Positions 43,303 through 51,305 of a stretch of 64,000 nt of DNA are shown here, piece by piece (position 1 is the first letter of the stretch; each line of letters starts with the position of its first letter). The stretch covers positions 62,001 to 126,000 of the forward strand of contig NZ_JPRK01000013.1 in the NCBI RefSeq assembly GCF_000832125.1. The letters run 5' to 3'. The notes beneath the pieces are model-generated. The model was not told the origin of the DNA and ran no database searches. It worked only from the letters and a program-made list of their open reading frames with translations. The stretch comes from Flavobacterium hibernum (lineage in GTDB: Bacteria > Bacteroidota > Bacteroidia > Flavobacteriales > Flavobacteriaceae). The position numbers and the translations under genes were made by a program.

Positions 43303-43680
43303 GTGCGAAAAATCATGGTCTACATATTCATCTTTCTAATTGTATCCAATATTGGATTCTTTCAGCAGTTTTATAAGTTGCCAATATTGATCGAGCATTA
43401 CAATGAACATCAGGAAAGACAAGATGTAAGCTTTATTGATTTTCTAGAGATGCATTATTGGGGCGAAGATTTAAACGATAATGATTCTGATCGCGACATG
43501 CAGCTTCCGTTTAAGCATATTTCGAGCGCTTCGTTTCAGCTTGTATTTGTTCCCGCAGAAAAACACATCTTTGATATTCCTTTTACTGTTGATTTTTCAG
43601 AATCAGTAATAATTCCTTATACTTCAAATTTATATTCTAATCCTGCTTTGTTTGCAGTGTTTAGACCTCCATTGGCATAA
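43303..43680 (+). CDS. Small membrane-anchored protein ahead of the metal RND pump
   Basis: 125 residues from GTG (121 from the ATG at 43315). One N-terminal helix (VYIFIFLIVSNIGFFQQFY) is followed by a His/Asp/Glu-rich exported part (LIEHYNEHQERQD, MHYWGEDLNDNDSDRDMQLPFK) that could bind cations. The C-terminus ends NPALFAVFRPPLA. Genes of this plan commonly precede CusA/CzcA operons in Flavobacteriia. The pump gene begins 88 bp later. The metal-binding role is inference. Confidence 0.65.
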   Translation: MRKIMVYIFIFLIVSNIGFFQQFYKLPILIEHYNEHQERQDVSFIDFLEMHYWGEDLNDNDSDRDMQLPFKHISSASFQLVFVPAEKHIFDIPFTVDFSESVIIPYTSNLYSNPALFAVFRPPLA

Positions 43681-43768
43681 TTTAATTTTCTACGATTTTT
43701 ATTGTGGTGAAAGCATTTTTTATGTTTTGACCATAACAATATTATTTCAAAAAAATTAAATCAAAATT

Positions 43769-46700
43769 ATGCTCAATAAGATCATTCAATTTTCAGTTAA
43801 AAATAAACTGGTAATTGGAGTCTTCACATTGCTGTGGATTATTTATGGCGTGTTCGAAGTTACTCGTTTACCAATCGATGCCGTTCCTGACATTACCAAC
43901 AATCAGGTTCAGATTATTACAACAGCTCCGTCTCTTGGGGCAGAAGATGTAGAGCGTTTAATCACTTTCCCGATAGAGCAAGCGATTAGCAATATTCCGC
44001 AGTTAAAAGAAAGCCGTAGTATTTCGCGTTTCGGACTTTCGCTCGTAACTATTGTTTTTGCCGATGATACAGATGTGTATTGGGCGCGTCAACAAGTTGC
44101 AGAGCGTTTGCAAAAAGTAGAAATTGCAGAGAATGCCAGTATCCCGGAAATGGCTCCTGCAACAACAGGTTTGGGTGAAATTTATCAATATGTTTTAAAA
44201 CCTCAACCAGGTTATGAAACGAAGTATTCTCTCGAAGATTTACGCACGATTCAGGATTGGACCATAAGACGACAACTTCTTGGAACGCCCGGAATTGCCG
44301 ATGTGGCTACTTTTGGCGGAAAGTTAAAACAATATGAAATTGCTGTAAATCCGTCGCGATTAAAAGCGCAAAACCTGACCATAAAAGAAGTTTTTACAGC
44401 ATTAAGCAGTAATAACGAAAATACAGGAGGAGCTTATATCGAAAAAGGACCAACAGTATTATACATCCGAAGTGTTGGATTGACCAGAAATATTAAAGAT
44501 ATCCAAAATATCATTGTTAAAAATACGCAGGCAGGAACACCAATTTTGATTAAAGATATTGCCGAGGTAAAAATGTCTTCGGCGATTCGTTACGGTGCTT
44601 TAACTACAGATGATATTGGAGAATCTGTTGGTGGAATCGTCATGATGCTAAAAGGCGAAAACGCCAATAATGTGATCGTAAATGTAAAAAAACGTGTTGC
44701 CGAAATTGAAAAGATTCTGCCAAAAGGTTTAAAAATTGAGCCCTTTTTAGATCGTACTAAAATGGTGGATAATGCCATTGGAACAGTTCAAAAAAACCTG
44801 ATCGAAGGTGCATTAATTGTCGTTCTGGTTCTAGTACTTTTTCTTGGGAATTTAAGAGCCGGATTTATCGTAGCTTCTGTAATTCCGCTAGCGATGTTGT
44901 TTGCCATTATTATGATGAACACCTTTGGCGTAAGCGGAAATTTAATGAGTCTTGGCGCGCTCGATTTTGGTTTAATAGTCGACGGTGCCGTGATTATTGT
45001 CGAAGCCATTTTGCATCATATTCATAGTGCTAAAAAGTACAAAGGCGTTGATACAATTTCGCAGGAAGAAATGGACAAAGAAGTCACAGGTTCTGCAGGT
45101 CGAATGATGAACGCGGCCGTATTTGGACAAATCATAATTCTGATTGTATATCTCCCAATATTATCACTTGAAGGAATTGAAGGTAAAATGTTTAAACCAA
45201 TGGCACAAACTGTTGCCTTTGCGATTTTAGGAGCATTTATTCTTTCGCTTACATATGTTCCAATGGTAAGTGCTTTGTTTATTAGCAAAAAAGTGAGCCA
45301 TAAACCCAATTTGTCAGATCGCATTATGACAAAATTAGAAGGTTATTATGAAAGAGGATTATCTAAAGCATTACAAGTTCGAAAAAGCATTGTAATTGGT
45401 GCATTTGTTTTGTTTGGAATAGCTTTAGTAATTTTTAGCCGAATGGGAGGAGAATTTATTCCGCAACTCGAAGAAGGCGATTTTGCTGTAGAAACTCGTT
45501 TATTGTTGGGAACAAACCTTTCGACAACAACAGAAACCATTCAAAAAATATCGACCGCACTAAAAAACAAATATCCCGAAGTCGAAAAAGTAGTTTCGAG
45601 AATTGGTAGTGCCGAGATTCCAACAGATCCAATGCCTATAGAAGGTGGCGATATGATTATTGTTCTAAAAGATAAATCAGAGTGGACAAGCGCTTCGTCG
45701 TTTCCGGAACTCGCAGATAAAATGACCGAAACCGTAAAAGAGATTGCGCCTGGAGTTACAACCGGTTTTCAGTTTCCGGTACAAATGCGTTTTAACGAAT
45801 TAATGACAGGCGCCAAACAAGATTTGGTTTGTAAAATTTATGGCGAAGATCTCGATAAGCTGGCAAAATATGCGGAGCAATTGGGCGCAATTAGTCAAAC
45901 AGTAAAAGGCGCAACAGATCTTTATGTCGAAAAAGTTACCGGAATGCCTCAAATCGTAATCGATTATGATTGGGCAGAAATGGCGAAATACGGTATTTAT
46001 GTTTCGGATATTAACCAAACCGTAAATGCTGCTTTTGCAGGTGCCGTAGCGGGGAAAATTTACGAAGGAGAAAAACGTTTTGATATGGTGGTGAGAGTAG
46101 AGGACAGCGGAAGAAAAGACATTTCTGACGTTCGTAATCTTTTAATCTCGACGCGTTCCGGAATGCAAATTCCGTTGTATCAGGTTGCCTCAGTAAAAGA
46201 AGTTGAAGGCCCAAACCAAATACAGCGTGAAGATGCCAAAAGACGAATCATTGTGGGATTCAATGTGCGAGGTCGCGATGTAGAATCGATCGTCGAAGAA
46301 TTGCAGAAAAAAGTTAACAATCAGATTAAATTCGAACCAGGATATTATATCACGTACGGCGGTACTTTTGAGAATTTACAGCAAGCAAAAACACGTTTGG
46401 GAGTTGCAGTTCCTGCTGCTTTATTTATGATTTTGGCATTGTTGTATTTCGCTTTCAGATCGTTTAAAGAAGGAATTATCATTTTTACCGCAATTCCACT
46501 TTCGGCAATTGGTGGTGTATTTGGACTTGCCTTGCGCGATATGCCTTTTAGTATTTCGGCAGGAGTTGGTTTTATCGCACTGTTTGGTGTGGCAGTTTTA
46601 AACGGTATTGTTTTAATATCAGAATTTAACCGAATACAGAAATACGACGGAATTACCGATGCTTTTCAAATTATCATTACAGGTACAAAAAACAGATTGC

Positions 46701-48148
46701 GTCCCGTATTAATGACGGCGGCTGTGGCATCTTTAGGATTCTTGCCAATGGCATTGAGCAATGGTGCAGGAGCAGAGGTACAACGTCCGCTGGCAACTGT
46801 GGTTATTGGTGGATTAATAACGGCTACGTTGCTTACTTTGTTTGTGCTTCCGGCGATTTATTTAATGACGTTTCATACCAAAGTATTTTCGAAAAAAATC
46901 AAAAAAAATAAAATGGATAAATTGACTTTATTACTTGTTGCTTTATTTGTTACAGCTTCGGTTGAGGCGCAACAAACTCCAATTTCTCTTAACGAATCAT
47001 TGTCGATTGCAGTTCAGAATAATAAAAGAATCAAGTCTTCGCAATTGAATGAAAAGTCGAAAGAACAATTGCAAAAATCAGCCTATGATATTCCTAAATT
47101 GGCTTTAGATGCAGATTATGGTCAGTTTAACAGTGCTGTAAACGATACACGTTTTGGTGTAAGTCAGACTTTTGCTTTCCCAACGCTTTATACCAATCAG
47201 AAAAAAGCTTTAAAAGAAAGCTATAATATGGCTAAGGCCGAATCGCAATTAACGACTCAGCAAGTAAAATCGAATGTTCGAAATTTGTTCTATTATTATA
47301 TTTGGCTCAATAGTAAAAAAGAATTATTGGCTTACGCCGATTCTATTTACAGATTAATGGAGCAAAAATCGGAATTGCGATATAAAGCAGGAGAAACAAA
47401 TGTGCTCGAAAAAAGTGCTTCGCAATCTGCCAGACAATTTTATACCAATCAGCTTACAATGGTCAACAAAGATATTGCCATTACGCTTAAATCATTCAAT
47501 ACAGTACTTCAGGATAGTTTAACTCATGTACCGTTTTCGGCGACCATTAAAAATGATTTTAATGTGGCTTTGAATGAAAAAAGAAATACGGCAGAACTTC
47601 CGCAAGTTCAACTTTCAAATCATGCTGCCGAAGCTGCAAAATGGAAATGGAAAACGGAACAATCCAGATTAATGCCTGATATTACAGTGGGATATAATAA
47701 TCTAAGCATTATTGGTGCCGAAGCTAATGCCTCGGGTCAGGAAGTGTATTACGACAGCAGTCATAGATTTAGTTATGTCAATTTAGGAGTTTCAATTCCG
47801 TTATTTTTCTCTAGTCAATCCGCACGAAACAAAGCCGCCAAAATCGAATATGAAAATTATAAAACATTGGCCGAAAATACCAAAATCGAGCTGAATACTG
47901 AAATTTCTAATGCGGTAAGCGAAGTCGAGAAATACAAAGAAAGTTTGAGTTATTACGAAACCGAAGGACTCAAAAATGCATCAGTTATTATCGATGCCGC
48001 CAATAGTCAGCTAGAAAACGGAGATATTGATTACCTGCAATGGGTTTTGGTAGTGAATCAGGCAATCACGATAAAAAATGAATATCTCGACAGAGTAAAT
48101 GATTACAACAAAGCAATCATAAATCTACAAACGCTTAATAATTTATAA
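43769..48148 (+). CDS. CusA/CzcA-type heavy-metal RND pump fused to a TolC-type outer-membrane protein
   Basis: 1459 residues. Residues 1-1048 are a full HME-RND permease: RLPIDAVPDITNNQVQI, and TM4 DFGLIVDGAVIIVE with D399, D405 and E412, the proton-relay pattern of metal exporters. From M1049 a second part starts with a signal-peptide-like segment (LLLVALFVTASVEAQQ) and continues as a ~410-residue TolC/CusC protein (LNESLSIAVQNNKRI...). No stop codon intervenes. The internal ATG at 46913 could also start a separate protein. The adaptor gene follows after 4 bp. It exports metal ions such as Cu, Zn, Co or Ni. Confidence 0.9.
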   Translation: MLNKIIQFSVKNKLVIGVFTLLWIIYGVFEVTRLPIDAVPDITNNQVQIITTAPSLGAEDVERLITFPIEQAISNIPQLKESRSISRFGLSLVTIVFADDTDVYWARQQVAERLQKVEIAENASIPEMAPATTGLGEIYQYVLKPQPGYETKYSLEDLRTIQDWTIRRQLLGTPGIADVATFGGKLKQYEIAVNPSRLKAQNLTIKEVFTALSSNNENTGGAYIEKGPTVLYIRSVGLTRNIKDIQNIIVKNTQAGTPILIKDIAEVKMSSAIRYGALTTDDIGESVGGIVMMLKGENANNVIVNVKKRVAEIEKILPKGLKIEPFLDRTKMVDNAIGTVQKNLIEGALIVVLVLVLFLGNLRAGFIVASVIPLAMLFAIIMMNTFGVSGNLMSLGALDFGLIVDGAVIIVEAILHHIHSAKKYKGVDTISQEEMDKEVTGSAGRMMNAAVFGQIIILIVYLPILSLEGIEGKMFKPMAQTVAFAILGAFILSLTYVPMVSALFISKKVSHKPNLSDRIMTKLEGYYERGLSKALQVRKSIVIGAFVLFGIALVIFSRMGGEFIPQLEEGDFAVETRLLLGTNLSTTTETIQKISTALKNKYPEVEKVVSRIGSAEIPTDPMPIEGGDMIIVLKDKSEWTSASSFPELADKMTETVKEIAPGVTTGFQFPVQMRFNELMTGAKQDLVCKIYGEDLDKLAKYAEQLGAISQTVKGATDLYVEKVTGMPQIVIDYDWAEMAKYGIYVSDINQTVNAAFAGAVAGKIYEGEKRFDMVVRVEDSGRKDISDVRNLLISTRSGMQIPLYQVASVKEVEGPNQIQREDAKRRIIVGFNVRGRDVESIVEELQKKVNNQIKFEPGYYITYGGTFENLQQAKTRLGVAVPAALFMILALLYFAFRSFKEGIIIFTAIPLSAIGGVFGLALRDMPFSISAGVGFIALFGVAVLNGIVLISEFNRIQKYDGITDAFQIIITGTKNRLRPVLMTAAVASLGFLPMALSNGAGAEVQRPLATVVIGGLITATLLTLFVLPAIYLMTFHTKVFSKKIKKNKMDKLTLLLVALFVTASVEAQQTPISLNESLSIAVQNNKRIKSSQLNEKSKEQLQKSAYDIPKLALDADYGQFNSAVNDTRFGVSQTFAFPTLYTNQKKALKESYNMAKAESQLTTQQVKSNVRNLFYYYIWLNSKKELLAYADSIYRLMEQKSELRYKAGETNVLEKSASQSARQFYTNQLTMVNKDIAITLKSFNTVLQDSLTHVPFSATIKNDFNVALNEKRNTAELPQVQLSNHAAEAAKWKWKTEQSRLMPDITVGYNNLSIIGAEANASGQEVYYDSSHRFSYVNLGVSIPLFFSSQSARNKAAKIEYENYKTLAENTKIELNTEISNAVSEVEKYKESLSYYETEGLKNASVIIDAANSQLENGDIDYLQWVLVVNQAITIKNEYLDRVNDYNKAIINLQTLNNL

Positions 48149-48152
48149 AATA

Positions 48153-49283
48153 ATGAAAACATATATAATCACGATTTTAGGATTTTTGTTTTTGGTTTCC
48201 TGCAAAGGCGATAAAAAAGAACAAGAAAATAAAGTAGAGGGACAAAAACAGGAAAACACAATTGAGTTAACCGCGCAACAAATTAAAAATGCCGGTTTGG
48301 TTGTAGGAAATCCAGAAGAACGAAATGTTAAAGGAATATTACAACTTCAGGGAACTGTAACTGTACCGCCAAAAAGTGTTGTAAACATTAGTATTCCTTT
48401 AGGCGGATACATCAAAAAAACAGATTTAATGGCTGGAATGCATGTTCGTAAAGGGCAATTACTGGCAGTTGTAGAGGATATGCAATACATACAACTGCAA
48501 CAGGATTATTTAACTGCAAAAGAAAAATTTCAGTTGTCTCAAAGCGAATTCAACAGACAAAAAGAACTGAACGCCAAGAAAGCAAGCAGCGATAAATTGT
48601 TTGAGCAAACCGCTACAGAAATGCAAACACAACGCATTTATATGTCGTCATTGGCACAAAAACTAGCTTTAGTTGGTATTAATGCAAAATCATTAACTGC
48701 TACCAATATTAGTAAAACAGTTGCAATTCTGTCTCCCGTAAATGGTTTGGTATCTAAAATTAATGTGAACGTAGGAAAGTATATTTCGCCAACAGATATG
48801 ATGTTCGAATTGATAGAAATGACCGATATAGTTTTGGTGATGAATGCTTTCGAAAAAGATATTCATTTGCTTTCGGTAGGGCAAACCGTAACCGCATTTA
48901 CCAATGCCAATCCGTCAAAAAAATATTCGGCAAAAATAGCTTACATCAATCAAAGTTTAAACGATGATCGTGCGGCCGAAGTTATTTGTAAAGTAAACAA
49001 ATACGATAATGCATTAATTCCGGGACTTTTTATCAATGCAGAAGCAGAATTTGATAACCAAAAAGCCATCACAGTTCCAGAAGATGCAGTGGTAAGATGG
49101 CAAGGCAAGTTTTTCGTTTTCTCAGATCTTGGAAACAATAAATTTAAAATGATTCCAGTCGATTCCGGAACTACCAGCGACGGTTACAAACAAATTAAAT
49201 CTTCGGCTATAGATAAAACTTCAAAAATTGTGGTTAAGAACGCTTATACACTTTTGATGACTTTTATGAATAGTGGAGAGTAA
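48153..49283 (+). CDS. RND efflux periplasmic adaptor (CusB/CzcB-like) lipoprotein
   Basis: 376 residues. Lipobox LVSCKG with Cys at about 17. Barrel-sandwich half motif LGGYIKKTDLMAGMHVRKGQLLAVVED, a helical hairpin (about 110-165), the second half VAILSPVNGLVSKINVNVGKYISP, then beta-barrel and membrane-proximal domains (ITVPEDAVVRWQGKFFVFSD). It joins the inner- and outer-membrane parts of the tripartite pump encoded just upstream. No N-terminal His/Met metal-binding extension is visible. Confidence 0.9.
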   Translation: MKTYIITILGFLFLVSCKGDKKEQENKVEGQKQENTIELTAQQIKNAGLVVGNPEERNVKGILQLQGTVTVPPKSVVNISIPLGGYIKKTDLMAGMHVRKGQLLAVVEDMQYIQLQQDYLTAKEKFQLSQSEFNRQKELNAKKASSDKLFEQTATEMQTQRIYMSSLAQKLALVGINAKSLTATNISKTVAILSPVNGLVSKINVNVGKYISPTDMMFELIEMTDIVLVMNAFEKDIHLLSVGQTVTAFTNANPSKKYSAKIAYINQSLNDDRAAEVICKVNKYDNALIPGLFINAEAEFDNQKAITVPEDAVVRWQGKFFVFSDLGNNKFKMIPVDSGTTSDGYKQIKSSAIDKTSKIVVKNAYTLLMTFMNSGE

Positions 49284-49314
49284 TAAAACTTTATACTTAG
49301 TTAATTGCGGAAGA

Positions 49315-49348
49315 AGGGCAGTTCTATTATAGAATTGCTCTTTTTTTT
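49315..49348 (+). terminator. Terminator after the efflux operon
   Basis: AGGGCAGTTCTA (49315-49326) pairs with TAGAATTGCTCT (49330-49341) using two G-T pairs, then a run of eight Ts. Confidence 0.85.
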
Positions 49349-49521
49349 AGAATTGCATTACAAGATTAATTTATTCTTGTGATAGAATTGGGAAAACTTT
49401 GGGAAGTTTTTTTACAAACAATCTATTTTGGTTAAATCATTTTAGAGAAAAATTTCTGTTCTTTGCACCTTAAGGTTTCTTAAAATAATGATTAAAATAG
49501 TCTTAAGCTTTTTAATTTAAA

Positions 49522-49540
49522 GTGCAATAATATTTTGCAC
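49522..49540 (+). promoter_or_regulatory. Inverted repeat upstream of the ECF sigma gene
   Basis: GTGCAA (49522-49527) and TTGCAC (49535-49540) with a 7-nt AT spacer, 33 nt before the sigma gene. Possible operator controlling the regulatory operon. Confidence 0.4.
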
Positions 49541-49572
49541 GTTGAGTTTAGACTAATTATCATATTTACGTT

Positions 49573-50094
49573 ATGGACAACAAAAAGTTTATATTAAGTT
49601 TAAAAAAAGGTAATGAAGCTTCTTTCAAAGAGGCTTACTTAAACTACTACGATAAACTTATAAACATTGCCAAACGTTTTAACTTCACGGTTCTTACTCC
49701 ACAAGATTTTGTTCAGGAAACTTTTTTAAGACTTTATAATAAAAGAGAATTGCTTAATGAAGATGTTTTGTTTGATAAACAATTGTTTACCATATGCAAG
49801 AACATCATTATTAATCACGTTAACCGAGAAAATAAAATAATTCAGCTTGATCCTTTGCAAGTTGATATCGTGCAGGAAGACACAGAAACAGGAATTTTTG
49901 AAGAAAGACAAGAAAAATTACATAGTTTCATAAAATTACTTCCGGAGCAACAACAAAAAATCTACACTTTACACAAACTGGAAAGCCTTAGCTATAAGGA
50001 GATTGCAGCAATTACAGAGCTATCTGAAAAGACGATTGCCAATCATATTTATCTTGCCAGTAAATTTATTCGAAAAAAAATCGAAAACCATTAG
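49573..50094 (+). CDS. ECF-type RNA polymerase sigma factor (FecI-like)
   Basis: 173 residues. Region 2 with LTPQDFVQETFLRLYNKREL and region 4 with LLPEQQQKIYTLHKLESLSYKEIAAITELSEKTIANHI, the standard ECF pair. It begins a set with a small protein, a FecR anti-sigma and an STN-bearing TonB receptor, so it is a cell-surface-signalling sigma. Signal passes from ligand-loaded receptor to FecR to sigma, which would drive the receptor genes. Confidence 0.92.
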   Translation: MDNKKFILSLKKGNEASFKEAYLNYYDKLINIAKRFNFTVLTPQDFVQETFLRLYNKRELLNEDVLFDKQLFTICKNIIINHVNRENKIIQLDPLQVDIVQEDTETGIFEERQEKLHSFIKLLPEQQQKIYTLHKLESLSYKEIAAITELSEKTIANHIYLASKFIRKKIENH

Positions 50095-50140
50095 GAACTT
50101 TTATGTTCTCGTTTGTTATCTATAAAACGGAAACATAAAA

Positions 50141-50350
50141 ATGAATATTGAAGCTTATAAAACAGATGTTACAACCAAAGAAGATGCAAGGTTTATTGTT
50201 GCGCTTCTTCAATTTGTTATTTCTGATTGTATCATGAATTTTGATTTAGAAGATTCTAATCATATTCTAAAAATCGAAACTAACAGAGAGATCAAAGAAA
50301 TGGTTTATGGTGTTTTTAATAAACAAGGATTTTATTGTCAGAAACTTTAA
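50141..50350 (+). CDS. 69-residue HMA-like (ferredoxin-fold) small protein
   Basis: Pattern beta-alpha-beta-beta-alpha-beta: IEAYKTDV, ARFIVALLQFVISDCIMNFDLED, HILKIETN, EIKEMVYGVFNKQGFYCQKL. This fits a heavy-metal-associated-type fold, but the CxxC metal site is missing; single cysteines occur near residues 30 and 67. It is placed between the sigma gene (46 bp) and fecR (12 bp), on the same strand, so it is likely part of the operon. Its role in that circuit is unknown. Confidence 0.65.
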   Translation: MNIEAYKTDVTTKEDARFIVALLQFVISDCIMNFDLEDSNHILKIETNREIKEMVYGVFNKQGFYCQKL

Positions 50351-50362
50351 TGCCCCAAAGAC

Positions 50363-51205
50363 ATGAATGATAAAAAAATAGAAGACGAGTTAAAAAAAAT
50401 ATGGGATGAAACGCCCGTTTCACATTCTGATAGTGAAAAAAAAGCTTCGTGGGAAGCATTTCAATCGAAAGCATTTCCAGTAGAAAAGAAGAAGTTTAAA
50501 ATCTGGCGTTACGCAGCTGCGGCAGCAATTTTAATTTTCCTAAGTGTTGGACTTGGAACTTATTTTAATAACGATCCTTTGCAGGATGAAATTTTTGCTA
50601 GTTCAAACGTAATCGAAAACACAACTATAAAAATAAAAACTGTTTTCTTACCAGATAGCTCGAAGGTAGATTTAAGCCCGCATGCTAAAATTAGATACGC
50701 CAATAACTTTGAAAGCAACAGAAAAATTGAAGTAGAAGGTGAAGCTTATTTTAAAGTAAAAAAAGATAAGAAACATCCTTTTCAGGTTTTTTGTAATCAA
50801 ACAATAACTAAAGTATTAGGAACATCTTTTACCGTAACTCAGCAAGACGAAAATGGTGTTATAGTAGAGCTTTTTGAAGGAAGTGTCGAAATGAGCGTTG
50901 CCAATCAGGATAAAAAATGGATTTTGAAACCCGGCGAGAAATTCACATACGGAAACAAAGTTGCTGAAGTAGCAGAATTTAGCCGATTTATGGATTTTGA
51001 AGATGAAAAACTAAGCATTGTTGGTACTTATATCGAATCGAATTATGGTTATAAAGTAATTCTGCCTGAAGAATATTCGAACGAGAAAATTACAGTTCGC
51101 ATCAATAAAAAAGAAGATTTAAAAACGATTATCCAATTAATATCAGAAATGTATAACCTAAACTACGAAATAAATGAAAAACTAAAAAAGATTACTTTTC
51201 ATTAG
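50363..51205 (+). CDS. FecR-type anti-sigma factor
   Basis: 280 residues. Short cytoplasmic N-terminus (about 1-48) with WxxF-type sigma-binding helix, one membrane helix (about 49-66, YAAAAAILIFLSVGLGTYF), the FecR domain (about 90-190, VFLPDSSKVDLSPHAKI, GEAYFKVKKDKKHPFQV, and VLGTSFTV) and a DUF4974 end. It holds the sigma factor at the inner membrane and receives the signal from the STN domain of the receptor encoded 100 bp downstream. Confidence 0.92.
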   Translation: MNDKKIEDELKKIWDETPVSHSDSEKKASWEAFQSKAFPVEKKKFKIWRYAAAAAILIFLSVGLGTYFNNDPLQDEIFASSNVIENTTIKIKTVFLPDSSKVDLSPHAKIRYANNFESNRKIEVEGEAYFKVKKDKKHPFQVFCNQTITKVLGTSFTVTQQDENGVIVELFEGSVEMSVANQDKKWILKPGEKFTYGNKVAEVAEFSRFMDFEDEKLSIVGTYIESNYGYKVILPEEYSNEKITVRINKKEDLKTIIQLISEMYNLNYEINEKLKKITFH

Positions 51206-51305
51206 AAAAGAAAAGGATGCACTAGCCGCGAAACTAAACATCCTTCCTATTGTTCAAGGATAGAAAAACTATCCCATTTAATAATATTCAAAAATACAAA
51301 ATTTC

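Noticed and set aside
46900..46930. Frameshift artefact joining RND and TolC genes
   Set aside because: The frame is continuous with no odd homopolymer-driven shift evident, and long CusA proteins of this size are known in Bacteroidota; raw reads would settle it.
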